64,000 nt of DNA. Source: Acetobacteraceae bacterium (GTDB taxonomy: Bacteria > Pseudomonadota > Alphaproteobacteria > Acetobacterales > Acetobacteraceae). The stretch spans positions 1,385,001 to 1,449,000 of the forward strand of contig CP039460.1 in assembly GCA_004843345.1 (NCBI GenBank), in the 5' to 3' direction. The notes beneath the pieces were generated by a model. The model saw only the letters and a list, made by a program, of their open reading frames with translations, did no database searches and was not told where the DNA came from. This document shows positions 54,785 to 63,286 of this stretch, piece by piece. Made by a program: the position numbers and the translations under genes. Position 1 is the first letter of the stretch. Every line of letters begins with the position of its first letter.

Positions 54785-55441
54785 TTAAAGAAAATTTTGC
54801 TTTTCTTTCCGAGAACGGACGACATGATCTTCAACCGCTTCTGTAATTTGAGAAACGTAAGAAGCAAAAAGATGATCTGCGCCTGCAAAAATACGGTAAT
54901 CAACTTGCACATTCTTTTGGGTGTTAAGTTTATCAACCACTTTGCGGATGCCAGGCTCTGGCGCAAGTGTATCTCTGCCGCCAGCAATCATTAGGCCACT
55001 GCAAGGGCATGGCGCAAGGAAGCTGAAATCGTAGTCGTTCGCAGGCGGTGCAATGCTGATCCAGCCATCAATTCCAGGACGGCGCATGAGGAGTTGCATC
55101 GCAACAAAGGCTCCAAAGGAATAACCCGCAACCCATGTTTCAACAGAATCAGGATTCATGGATTGAATCCAGTCTAATGCGGAGGCAGCATCTGAAATCT
55201 CGCCAATGCCGCCATTATATCTGCCTTGTGATTTTCCAACGCCTCTTGAATTATAACGTAAAACAGAAAATCCCATTTCTATAAATGTTTTAGCAAGTGT
55301 AATGGCGATGCGGTTGCGCATATTGCCCCCCATATGGGGATGAGGGTGCATAATGACGGCGAGAGGTGCCCCTGGGATATTTGACTGATGGTAATAACCT
55401 TCCAGTCTTCCAGTTGGGCCATTAAAGATAACTTCAGGCAT
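54785..55441 (-). CDS. Alpha/beta hydrolase
   Basis: This 218-residue cytosolic hydrolase of a type widely conserved in alphaproteobacteria has the oxyanion region MHPHPHMGGNMRNR, the nucleophile elbow AGYSFGAFVAM (Ser near 111), Asp in IAGGRDTLAPEP and His in AGADHLF. The substrate is unknown. It faces the cysteine desulfurase pair divergently, an association also seen in related genomes as far as I remember. Confidence 0.87.
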   Translation of the reverse strand: MPEVIFNGPTGRLEGYYHQSNIPGAPLAVIMHPHPHMGGNMRNRIAITLAKTFIEMGFSVLRYNSRGVGKSQGRYNGGIGEISDAASALDWIQSMNPDSVETWVAGYSFGAFVAMQLLMRRPGIDGWISIAPPANDYDFSFLAPCPCSGLMIAGGRDTLAPEPGIRKVVDKLNTQKNVQVDYRIFAGADHLFASYVSQITEAVEDHVVRSRKEKQNFL

Positions 55442-55664
55442 GAGCGTTTTAGATCCGTAGGGTTTTCTCAGTATTGCTGGTTTTTGGAAAATTAGGAACT
55501 AAAGGAGAGAATTTATATCTTCCCTTTAATTTTAAAACCGATAGATATATTTAGTAAGGGTGCTATTATAACGTATTTATCAATTTTTTCTAGATTTTTA
55601 TTCATGCGTCTTTCCGCCTGATCGCACTGAACATGTTGCAAAATAAAGGTTTTCCCAAGGTTTT

Positions 55665-56795
55665 ATGATCTATTTAGATGCGAATGCGAGCGAAGTGCCA
55701 CGTCCCCATGCGGTTGAGTTGGCCTATAAACTGGCGTTAGGAGCAGGAAATCCAGCTTCAGTGCATCAGGCGGGGAAGGAAGCAAAGCGTCATCTTGAAA
55801 AGGCACGGGAAGAAATTGCCAGCTTTTTTGCCGTTGGTTCCAAGGAATGTATTTTTACATCAGGCGCAAGTGAGGCAAATGCCCTTATTTTAAAAAGCTT
55901 AGAAAAGACGCAGTCAGGGGTAGAACGGCCTTGTTTCGTTGGCGCAACGGAGCATCCTTCCTTATTAGCGAATTTGCCAGAATGGGCAAAAATTATTCCT
56001 GTTGATCAATCAGGGCAACATGATTTGCAGTGGCTTGAGGGCGAGCTTTCAGCATTAAAGCCAGAGCAGTCACCGTTGATTGCTGTGATGGTTGCGAATA
56101 ATGAAACGGGCATTTATTCCGACGTTACGGCTTTCATCGCATTAGCAAAATTGTTCAATGCTTTTTTGCATTTAGATGGTGTGCAGGCTTTTGGGCGAGG
56201 CTGGGCACTGCCAAAAGATTTGCCTCCTAAAATAAGCTTTTCGCTTTCAGGCCATAAAATGGGGGGATTGCCTGGCGCCGGAGCCCTGATTGTCTCGGAA
56301 GAGCATGTTATTTCCCCTATGATTATTGGGGGAGGACAAGAAGGAGGGAAGCGTGGCGGGACGCCCGCATTACCAGCGATTGCGGCAATGGCAGAAGCGC
56401 TCAAAGAAGCACAGACTCAGAATTGGCAGGATATTGAGGGCTTGCGGAATGAATTGGAAGAGGCGGTTCAGGCGATGGGCGGAGAAGTTATTGGTAAGGA
56501 TGTTGCCCGCTTGCCGAATGTCAGCTCTTTACGCCTTAACGGGATTTCTTCTCAGGCTCAGCTGATGGCCATGGATATGTCAGGGATTTGTGTGTCGGCC
56601 GGTTCGGCCTGCGCTTCAGGAAAAATGAGCGCCTCGTCTGTTTTGAAAGCTATGGGGCTAGCGGAGAGGGCTGGACAAGTAATGCGTGTCAGTTTGCCTT
56701 GGAATGTGACGCAAAGAGAGATTGAGTTTTTTTTGAATGCTTACCGCCCTCTGGCAAGACGTGCAAAAACAAAATTACAAGCGGAAGGCAGATAA
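55665..56795 (+). CDS. Cysteine desulfurase, first of a tandem pair
   Basis: This 376-residue PLP enzyme of the NifS/IscS class removes sulfur from cysteine. It opens MIYLDANASEVPRPHAVELA, unlike the standard YLDYAAATP of its neighbour. The active Lys lies in SLSGHKMGG (near 204), the PLP Asp in LHLDGVQAFG and the sulfur-carrying Cys in SAGSACASGK. All catalytic residues are kept, so the copy should be active. It is followed with no gap by a second desulfurase. Whether it supplies a different acceptor is unknown. Confidence 0.9.
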   Translation: MIYLDANASEVPRPHAVELAYKLALGAGNPASVHQAGKEAKRHLEKAREEIASFFAVGSKECIFTSGASEANALILKSLEKTQSGVERPCFVGATEHPSLLANLPEWAKIIPVDQSGQHDLQWLEGELSALKPEQSPLIAVMVANNETGIYSDVTAFIALAKLFNAFLHLDGVQAFGRGWALPKDLPPKISFSLSGHKMGGLPGAGALIVSEEHVISPMIIGGGQEGGKRGGTPALPAIAAMAEALKEAQTQNWQDIEGLRNELEEAVQAMGGEVIGKDVARLPNVSSLRLNGISSQAQLMAMDMSGICVSAGSACASGKMSASSVLKAMGLAERAGQVMRVSLPWNVTQREIEFFLNAYRPLARRAKTKLQAEGR

Positions 56796-57932
56796 ATGGA
56801 AATGATTTACCTTGATTATGCAGCGGCAACGCCTTGCGATCCAGATGTCGTTCAAAAAATGCTTCCGTTTTTTTCGGCGCATTATGGAAATGCTGGTAGT
56901 CATCATGCTTTGGGGACCTTCGCCCTTGAGGCAGTCGAAAAAGCAAGAAAACAAGTGGCAATGCTTTTGAAGGCGGATGTGCGCGAGATTATTTTTACTT
57001 CAGGCGCAACAGAGTCGATTAATCTGGCTTTGAGAGGGACAGCAAGGCAGTTTTTATCCTCTCAGGGGAAATGCCGTCTTGTTAGTTTTTCAACGGAACA
57101 TAAGGCGGTTTTAGAAACGCTTGAAGCTCTTAAGAAAGAAGGGGTTGAGATTGAGATTCTCCCTGTTGATGAACAGGGAAAGCTAGATAAAGAACAGCTT
57201 CGTGCAGCTTTGAAGACGCCGACAACTTTAGTCAGTGTGATGGCGGCCAATAATGAAACAGGCGTTCTGGCGGATTTAGAGGAAATCTCTCAAATTGTCC
57301 GTGGGCAGGGGGCTTTGCTGCATGTTGATTTGGCACAAATAGCTGGAAAATTGCCTCTTGATGCGGCTCTTTTTGACCTCGCATCTATTTCTGCGCATAA
57401 ACTATATGGGCCAAAAGGATGCGGGGCGCTTTATGTTCGCCGCCGTCCTCGTGTCAGATTGCGGCCAATCGTGACAGGAGGAGGGCAAGAGCGTTTATTG
57501 CGTTCAGGGACTTTGCCTGTTCCTTTACTGGTTGGTTTTGGCGAGGCCTGTGAAAAAGCGCAAAAAATTATGGCAGAGGAAGGGAAAAAAGTTTCTGAAT
57601 TGAGAAAACTTCTTGAAGAGGGGTTGCGGGCTTTGTTTCCAGAGGGGCAGATTAACGGCGGAAAAGTTGCCAGATTGCCTGGAACATTGAATTTTTGTTT
57701 TCCAAAACCTTATGAAGCAGAAAAAATAATGAAGGCTTTGCCAGGGCTCGCAATGTCGAAAGGTTCGGCCTGTACTGCTGGTTCTGGAGCGGGTTCTTAT
57801 GTTTTGAGAGCGATGGGATTGGAGGAGGCAAGGACACAAAGAAGCTTGCGTCTTTCGCTTGGGCGTTTTACTTCCCAAGAAGAGATTCAAAAAGTTTTAG
57901 AAAAATTTTCGGAATTATCCTGCCAGTTTTAA
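56796..57932 (+). CDS. iscS: Cysteine desulfurase (IscS-like), second of the pair
   Basis: This 378-residue enzyme provides persulfide sulfur for Fe-S clusters and thiolated tRNA. It begins MEMIYLDYAAATPCDPDVVQ and has FTSGATESINLALRG, LHVDLAQIAGKLP, PLP Lys in SISAHKLYGPKG and the catalytic loop SKGSACTAGSGAGS. Neither copy contains the complete E. coli IscS C terminus. The start follows the first copy's stop directly (TAAATG), which implies strict cotranslation. Ferredoxin and MnmA, users of its sulfur, come next. Confidence 0.92.
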   Translation: MEMIYLDYAAATPCDPDVVQKMLPFFSAHYGNAGSHHALGTFALEAVEKARKQVAMLLKADVREIIFTSGATESINLALRGTARQFLSSQGKCRLVSFSTEHKAVLETLEALKKEGVEIEILPVDEQGKLDKEQLRAALKTPTTLVSVMAANNETGVLADLEEISQIVRGQGALLHVDLAQIAGKLPLDAALFDLASISAHKLYGPKGCGALYVRRRPRVRLRPIVTGGGQERLLRSGTLPVPLLVGFGEACEKAQKIMAEEGKKVSELRKLLEEGLRALFPEGQINGGKVARLPGTLNFCFPKPYEAEKIMKALPGLAMSKGSACTAGSGAGSYVLRAMGLEEARTQRSLRLSLGRFTSQEEIQKVLEKFSELSCQF

Positions 57933-57980
57933 ATAGGCAGAGGGGATTTTGTTATTTTATAGAAAAGGAAGGAAATAAGG

Positions 57981-58295
57981 ATGCCACATATGGTTTTTGT
58001 TGAGCCTGATGGGACAAGACGTGAAGTTAATGCCCCTGTTGGCCAATCTGTTTTGGAAATTGCGCATGCAAACGATATTGACTTGGAAGGGGCATGTGAA
58101 GGCTCTTTGGCTTGCGCAACCTGCCATGTGATTGTGGATCCTGAATGGGCTTCTAAATTGCCGGAAACAACGGAAGAGGAAGAAGATATGCTTGATCTTG
58201 CTTTTGGTGTGCAAAAAACATCTCGCCTAGGCTGCCAGATTTTAATGACGGAAGCTTTAGATGGCTTAACCGTTCTTGTGCCAAAGCAGGATTAA
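57981..58295 (+). CDS. fdx: 2Fe-2S ferredoxin (ISC type)
   Basis: This 104-residue adrenodoxin-type ferredoxin gives electrons to the Fe-S assembly machinery. The cluster cysteines are arranged in GACEGSLACATCHVIVDP (C-x5-C-x2-C) with the fourth in SRLGCQI near the C terminus. Length and spacing are those of Fdx. It lies between the desulfurase pair and mnmA, 48 nt after the former and 15 nt before the latter, supporting one sulfur-trafficking operon. Scaffold (IscU) and iscA genes are not present. Confidence 0.93.
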   Translation: MPHMVFVEPDGTRREVNAPVGQSVLEIAHANDIDLEGACEGSLACATCHVIVDPEWASKLPETTEEEEDMLDLAFGVQKTSRLGCQILMTEALDGLTVLVPKQD

Positions 58296-58310
58296 AAGGA
58301 AAGCGTTACT

Positions 58311-59426
58311 TTGCGAATTTTGGTGGCCATGTCAGGCGGGGTTGATAGCGCCGTAACAGCGGCGTTATTGCGAGAGCAAGGGCATGAAGTTGTTGGCGCA
58401 ACGCTGGATTTAAATCCTTCGGGAGCAGCGGCAAAAGGATGTTGTGGCGGAAGCGATGCTCAGGATGCGGCAAAAGTTGCAGAAAGAATGGGATTTCCGC
58501 ATTACATTATTGATGCAACGCAACGTTTTAAAGAAAGTGTTGTGGATGTTTTTGCGGCACAATATGCCAAGGGAGAGACGCCCGTTCCATGTGTGAACTG
58601 TAATCAGGGTGTGAAATTTACAGACCTCTTAACGACTGCAAAAGACCTTGGGTGTGAAGGGATGGCGACTGGACACTATGTCCGTAAGGAAGTCTTGTTA
58701 GACGGACGTTCTGCGCTTTATCGCCCTGTGTGTTCAGAGCGTGACCAGTCTTGGTTTTTGTTTGCAACGACCTACGAACAGCTGGAATTCCTGCATTTTC
58801 CCTTGGGTAATTTTTTTTCCAAAGAAGAGGTTCGGGCTGAGGCTCAGCGTTTAGGTTTAAAAACGGTGGCCTCAAAGGCAGATAGTCAAGATATTTGCTT
58901 TGTTAATCAGGGCTCTTATGCGGATTTGGTTGAAAAAATAGCACCGACAACGAAAGGTCATGGGGAGATAATTGATCTTTCGGGGAATATTGTCGGCGAG
59001 CATGAGGGTATTGTCCGCTATACGATTGGGCAAAGCAAAGGCTTGGGAAATCTGCATACTTCTCTAGGAGAGCGCCAGATGGTCGTGAGAATTGAGGCGG
59101 ATAAACGTCGTTTGGTGATAGCGCCTCGCCGTCTTTTAGAAGATAAATGTGCAAAGAACTCCCCTTGGCGACGAATTTATTTAAAAGAGACAAATTGGCT
59201 TATTGAGCCCCCTTTAGAGGTGGATTTAGAGTGCGCTTTTCAGCTTCGGGCAAGAGAGAGGCCCCGTAAAGGGCAGGTGAGAGCCCTTAAAGATGGCCGA
59301 GCAGAGGTTTTCTTAGAAGAGGCTGCTTTACCAGCGCCTGGGCAGGCTTGCGTTTTTTATGACGGAGATCGCATTTTGGGAGGCGGTTTTATAGAAGCTC
59401 CTGCCACTTTTTTAGAAAAAGCATAA
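58311..59426 (+). CDS. mnmA: tRNA-specific 2-thiouridylase MnmA
   Basis: MnmA makes 2-thiouridine at wobble U34 in tRNAs for Lys, Glu and Gln, using sulfur from the desulfurase relay. The 371-residue protein has the PP-loop AMSGGVDSAVTAALL (about 6-20), the catalytic Cys pair in PCVNCNQ (near 95-98) and SQDICFV (near 200), and the GHYVRK motif. The start is TTG 58311 behind AAAGGAAAGCG. No upstream ATG gives a fitting N terminus. It is the final gene of the run. Confidence 0.95.
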   Translation: MRILVAMSGGVDSAVTAALLREQGHEVVGATLDLNPSGAAAKGCCGGSDAQDAAKVAERMGFPHYIIDATQRFKESVVDVFAAQYAKGETPVPCVNCNQGVKFTDLLTTAKDLGCEGMATGHYVRKEVLLDGRSALYRPVCSERDQSWFLFATTYEQLEFLHFPLGNFFSKEEVRAEAQRLGLKTVASKADSQDICFVNQGSYADLVEKIAPTTKGHGEIIDLSGNIVGEHEGIVRYTIGQSKGLGNLHTSLGERQMVVRIEADKRRLVIAPRRLLEDKCAKNSPWRRIYLKETNWLIEPPLEVDLECAFQLRARERPRKGQVRALKDGRAEVFLEEAALPAPGQACVFYDGDRILGGGFIEAPATFLEKA

Positions 59427-59568
59427 AAAAGTATATGCGCCCCCTTGAGGTCTGTTCCAGAGTTCTTATCTAGGGACTAAGAAGATCCCGTTTTTCTTTT
59501 AAAACCTTTTCCAGACTGGGAGAACGGGGCAATGGTTTGGAAAATTTGAATATGATAAGGATATAAAT

Positions 59569-60141
59569 ATGGTTAAAGTTGGTGATGAAATCCTAGATTT
59601 TGAAACAACAGACGTTTTTACACCAGCCAATGGAGAATTTTCTAAATTTAGCCCAGAGGATCTTAAAGGCAAATGGTCTATTCTGTTCTTCTACCCAGCA
59701 GACTTCACATTCGTTTGCCCAACAGAGCTCGAAGATCTGGCTGGCAAATATGAAGATTTCAAGAAATTGGGCGTTGAAGTTTACTCTGTCTCTACAGATA
59801 AGCATTTCACTCATAAAGCATGGCATGACACTTCCGATGCTATTGGTAAAGTGAAATTCCCGATGGTTGCAGATCCAAGCGGTGAGATTTCTGATGCTTT
59901 CGATGTGTTGCGTGATGATTTCTTTGCAGCGGACCGTGCAACATTCTTGATTGATCCAGAAGGCAAAATTCAATATATCGAAATTACTTCTGAGGGCGTT
60001 GGCCGTGAGGCGGACACATTGCTTGATAAAGTTAAAGCAGCGCAGTTTGTTAAGAAAAACCCAGGTCAGGTTTGCCCAGCAAAATGGCGTGAAGGATCAA
60101 AAACCTTGAAGCCAGGTATTGATCTCGTTGGCAAGATTTAA
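59569..60141 (+). CDS. ahpC: Alkyl hydroperoxide reductase subunit C (peroxiredoxin)
   Basis: This 190-residue typical 2-Cys peroxiredoxin reduces hydrogen peroxide and organic peroxides. The peroxidatic Cys is in DFTFVCPTE (near 49) and the resolving Cys in GQVCPAKW (near 168). It starts MVKVGDEILDFETTDVF with AAGGA about 9 nt before the ATG. No clear OxyR site was found upstream. Two hairpins separate it from ahpF, so ahpC is probably made in excess over its reductase. Confidence 0.96.
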   Translation: MVKVGDEILDFETTDVFTPANGEFSKFSPEDLKGKWSILFFYPADFTFVCPTELEDLAGKYEDFKKLGVEVYSVSTDKHFTHKAWHDTSDAIGKVKFPMVADPSGEISDAFDVLRDDFFAADRATFLIDPEGKIQYIEITSEGVGREADTLLDKVKAAQFVKKNPGQVCPAKWREGSKTLKPGIDLVGKI

Positions 60142-60157
60142 GTCGAAATAACGAGTG

Positions 60158-60179
60158 GGGGAAGAGCTTTCTCTTCCCC
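60158..60179 (+). terminator. First hairpin after ahpC
   Basis: GGGGAAGAG (60158-60166) pairs with CTCTTCCCC (60171-60179) across a CTTT loop and is followed by TTTCTT. It may act as a partial terminator or an mRNA-stabilising 3' end. Confidence 0.75.
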
Positions 60180-60204
60180 TTTCTTGCTCATAGGGAAGAT
60201 GATC

Positions 60205-60230
60205 GCTGGGTTTAATTCCCAGCTTTTTTT
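60205..60230 (+). terminator. Second hairpin between ahpC and ahpF, with T tract
   Basis: GCTGGG (60205-60210) pairs with CCCAGC (60218-60223) across 7 nt and is followed by seven T residues. It is a good rho-independent terminator, 50 nt before ahpF, and would attenuate readthrough. Confidence 0.85.
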
Positions 60231-60279
60231 ATATCTTTCTTCCTATAAAAAGAGCCCTCGGAGGAATAAGGAAAAATAG

Positions 60280-61857
60280 ATGTCAAAAGAACTTTTAGGT
60301 CCTGATATTGTTGATCAGCTAAAAGCCTACATGGAATATATTGTTAATCCTGTTGAAATTTCAGCAAAGCTGGATCAATGGGAGACTTCTTCCAATTTAC
60401 GTCAGCTTTTTAAAATTTTGACAGAAATTTCAGATAAAGTAACTTGGAATGAAAATGCAACAGAAGGCCGTTCACCTTCCTTTTCTATCGCTCGTGCTGG
60501 AGAAGCGCCCCGCATTACTTTTGCTGGGCTGCCAATGGGCCATGAGTTCACGTCTTTCATTTTAGCCCTTTTACAGACGAGCGGTCATCCGCCACGTATT
60601 AAGGACGAAGAGGCAGAGCGCATCCGATCTCTTTTGAAAGAGAGCAAAGAGACCTATAAATTTGAGGTTTGGTTTTCCCAATCTTGTCAAAACTGCCCAG
60701 ATGTTGTTCAGGCATTGAATATTTTGGCTGTTTTAAATCCTAAGATTTCAGTGGTCGCCGTTGATGGCGCTGATTTCTCTGACGAAGCGACAGAGCGTGA
60801 TATTCTTGCAGTCCCTCAAGTTTATCTCAATGGTGAGAATTTCTCTTCTGGGCGTTTAACACTGGAAAAAATTCTGGATCGTCTGGATCAATCTGGCGGA
60901 GAGGCAAAGGCGAAGAAAATTTCAGAAGAAAAACCTTTTGATGTCTTAGTCGTTGGGGGAGGACCTGCTGGAGCGGTCGCTTCTATTTATGCCGCGCGTA
61001 AAGGATTAAGAACAGGGCTTGTCGCAGAAAGGTGTGGCGGTCAGGTTATGGATGCAGGTGAAATTGAGAATTTTCCGTCTGTGATGCTGATTGAAGGGCC
61101 GGAACTTGCCAAAAATTTAGAGGCGCAGGTGGCGCATGCTGGCGTGTCTATTTTGGATGGCCAAATTGTTCGTTCTTTATTGCCAGCAAAAGCACAAGGG
61201 GAGTTTCATCAACTCAAGCTTGAGAATGAGGCTAGCTTGCAGTCCCGTACGATTATTGCGGCAACGGGTGCAAAATGGAAAACACTTAACGTCCCGGGAG
61301 AAGAAGAATATCGCACGAAAGGGGTGGCTTATTGCCCACATTGTGATGGTCCCTTCTTTAAAGGGGAAGCTGTTTCAGTCATTGGCGGCGGCAATAGCGG
61401 TGTTGAAGCGGCGATTGATCTTGCTGGTATTTGTAAGCATGTCACACTTCTGCAGCGTGGAGATTATTTGATTGCGGATGAGATCTTGCAAAAGAAACTT
61501 CGTTCCCTTGAGAATGTCACTATTTTATTGAATGCGGAAACAGAAGAAGTTCTGGGTGATGGAAATAAAGTGACAGGTTTGCGGTATAAAAACCGAAAAA
61601 CGGAAGAGACGCAAACACTTGATCTGAAAGCTGTCTTTGTTCAGATTGGTCTGCTGCCGAATACAGGTTGGGTTAAGGATGCCCTTAAATTGACACAATT
61701 TGGTGAAATTGAAGTTGATACAAAATGCAGAACCTCTGTGCCTGGTATTTTTGCCGCAGGGGATGTGACGAATGTTCCTTATAAGCAAATTATTATTGCC
61801 GCAGGCGAAGGGGCAAAGGCTTCTTTGAGTGCATTTGGTTACTTAATTGAAGAATAA
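60280..61857 (+). CDS. ahpF: Alkyl hydroperoxide reductase subunit F
   Basis: This 525-residue flavoprotein disulfide reductase recycles AhpC with NADH. The N-terminal tandem thioredoxin-fold part has the CxxC in SQSCQNCPDV (near 140). The FAD-binding motif VVGGGPAGAVASIYAARKG is at about 226, the second redox pair in YCPHCDGPFF near 353, the NADH motif VIGGGNSGVEAAIDLAG near 368, and the end FAAGDVTNVPYKQIIIAAGEGA. The full-length AhpF plan is intact. GGAGGAATAAGG precedes the ATG. Confidence 0.96.
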   Translation: MSKELLGPDIVDQLKAYMEYIVNPVEISAKLDQWETSSNLRQLFKILTEISDKVTWNENATEGRSPSFSIARAGEAPRITFAGLPMGHEFTSFILALLQTSGHPPRIKDEEAERIRSLLKESKETYKFEVWFSQSCQNCPDVVQALNILAVLNPKISVVAVDGADFSDEATERDILAVPQVYLNGENFSSGRLTLEKILDRLDQSGGEAKAKKISEEKPFDVLVVGGGPAGAVASIYAARKGLRTGLVAERCGGQVMDAGEIENFPSVMLIEGPELAKNLEAQVAHAGVSILDGQIVRSLLPAKAQGEFHQLKLENEASLQSRTIIAATGAKWKTLNVPGEEEYRTKGVAYCPHCDGPFFKGEAVSVIGGGNSGVEAAIDLAGICKHVTLLQRGDYLIADEILQKKLRSLENVTILLNAETEEVLGDGNKVTGLRYKNRKTEETQTLDLKAVFVQIGLLPNTGWVKDALKLTQFGEIEVDTKCRTSVPGIFAAGDVTNVPYKQIIIAAGEGAKASLSAFGYLIEE

Positions 61858-61943
61858 AGCTGTTTTTATTCTGGAATAAGTTTGTTTCTTTCTGCCACTC
61901 TACGCATTTTGTTGAGTGGCAGAGGAGAGAGGAAGGAAAATAA

Positions 61944-62129
61944 ATGGGCTTATTAAAGTTGGTTAATGAGGAAGTTTCAAGCGAGCATAAGCTGGATCGG
62001 CTTGCTATTTTTCACCATATCGCACTGTTAGCTTTATTGGCAGGCATACTAGGCTTCACCGCTTTTCTTCACAAAAAACTTGAAAAACGTTTGCGGATTT
62101 TGGAAGAGAAAAATCCATCTGAGATTTAG
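61944..62129 (+). CDS. Small single-helix membrane protein, 61 residues
   Basis: This short protein with GGAAGGAAA before its ATG is convincing as a gene. It has an amphipathic start (MGLLKLVNEEVSSEHKLDRL), one membrane helix (about 25-44, HIALLALLAGILGFTAFL) and a basic-acidic coiled tail (KKLEKRLRILEEKNPSEI). I know no function. It sits 86 nt behind ahpF and is closed by a strong terminator. Confidence 0.6.
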   Translation: MGLLKLVNEEVSSEHKLDRLAIFHHIALLALLAGILGFTAFLHKKLEKRLRILEEKNPSEI

Positions 62130-62158
62130 GCTTTTCTAAAGATTTTTTTAAAGAGAGA

Positions 62159-62193
62159 GATTCCTAAAGAAAATTTCTTTAGGAATCTTTTTT
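62159..62193 (+). terminator. Strong terminator after the 61-residue gene
   Basis: A 29-nt near-perfect palindrome (62159-62187, arms GATTCCTAAAGAAA and TTTCTTTAGGAATC) is followed by six T residues. It probably folds with a short loop in the centre. The 220 nt behind it (to 62417) hold nothing else I can support. Confidence 0.9.
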
Positions 62194-62417
62194 GTTTTTT
62201 CATCTTATTTTTGTTTATAATAAGAGAAAATATTATTTAATTCTGAGAGGCGGCTCATTAGGAAGCCACACCTGAATTTTTCAAAACATTGTCATGATTG
62301 CTTTTAGAGATGCAAAAAGCCCAGCTTTTTCCAGTATGGAAAGAAGCTATGGTGTTTATTGTTTTGCGCCATCTGAGGGAAGATCCATGAAAGCGATTTG
62401 AAATTAAGGGGGAATTT

Positions 62418-63149
62418 ATGTCAGCAAGAATGTTACATCGTGATTTTTTGGAGCCTGGAGAACGTAAGGCGTTATATTTACTCCAGCAAAAAAATCTGCC
62501 TTTGGAAAGAATGGCGCATCAAGACGCACGTCGGCTTTTATCAACTATTTTACAGGGATTTTTAGAAGAAGGTGAAAAAGCACGTTTATTTCGGCGTTAT
62601 CTAGCAGGCGCTTTTATTTTTGAGTTTATTCGTAAAAATGGCCGTTATTATAACCGCAAAAACTTTGAAAAATGCTGGAAATTTTTAATTGTTGATAAAA
62701 CAGATGACCATTCCGCACTTGATCCTATTTTTGGTTTAGAAGGCGAGAAAGAGGAAGACGCTATTTTACAAACAGCAGCCCGTTACTGGTATCATTTTCG
62801 CTGGCATGCTTGGCAGCCACAAGGAATGGTTGCCCGAACGGTTATGCAGCGTGAGAAGCGTGAAAAATCACAAATTGTAGATTTTCCCAAAGAGATCCAG
62901 TTAGCACTCATGCAGACAGGTCGAAAATTTAAAGAAGGGGAAGTTGTCCGATTAAAGGATGAGGAGGGGAATATCGTTGAGGTGATTCCAGTTCCTGTTT
63001 CAGAAAATGTTTCTAAAAAAGTAGAAGTTGCTTCTTTGCCGGCTGCCGAAGGTGTGAATAAAAATTTACTTTCTCCGCCTGAGAAAAAAGAGTTTTTGCA
63101 TATAAAAGTTAAAGAAAAAGTCAAAATGTTTAAAAAAGATGAAGAATAG
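62418..63149 (+). CDS. Hypothetical protein, 243 residues
   Basis: This cytosolic-looking protein is not recognised. It starts MSARMLHRDFLEPGERKALY behind GGGGGAA. The N-terminal 150 residues are helical and rich in Arg and aromatic residues (FRRYLAGAFIFEFIRKNGRYY, then HFRWHAWQPQG). The C-terminal 90 residues have low complexity with Val/Lys/Glu. No membrane segment or Cys motif is seen. It is a monocistronic gene between a terminator and the following secreted protein gene, whose start is 138 nt away. Confidence 0.65.
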   Translation: MSARMLHRDFLEPGERKALYLLQQKNLPLERMAHQDARRLLSTILQGFLEEGEKARLFRRYLAGAFIFEFIRKNGRYYNRKNFEKCWKFLIVDKTDDHSALDPIFGLEGEKEEDAILQTAARYWYHFRWHAWQPQGMVARTVMQREKREKSQIVDFPKEIQLALMQTGRKFKEGEVVRLKDEEGNIVEVIPVPVSENVSKKVEVASLPAAEGVNKNLLSPPEKKEFLHIKVKEKVKMFKKDEE

Positions 63150-63286
63150 AGAATCTGTACAAGCTTCATTCTTTGCAAGATTTTTGAATGTCAGATAGGG
63201 TATGAAGAAGTTTTAAAGTTGGGATATGGGGCATTGGGCTTTCCCTTTCTCTTTAGGCTATTCCGGTAAGAATTGATGGAGATTCT

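Noticed and set aside
59427-59568. Possible OxyR site before ahpC (CTTA...TAAG around 59467-59483)
   Set aside because: Only a short imperfect inverted repeat that lacks the OxyR spacing pattern.
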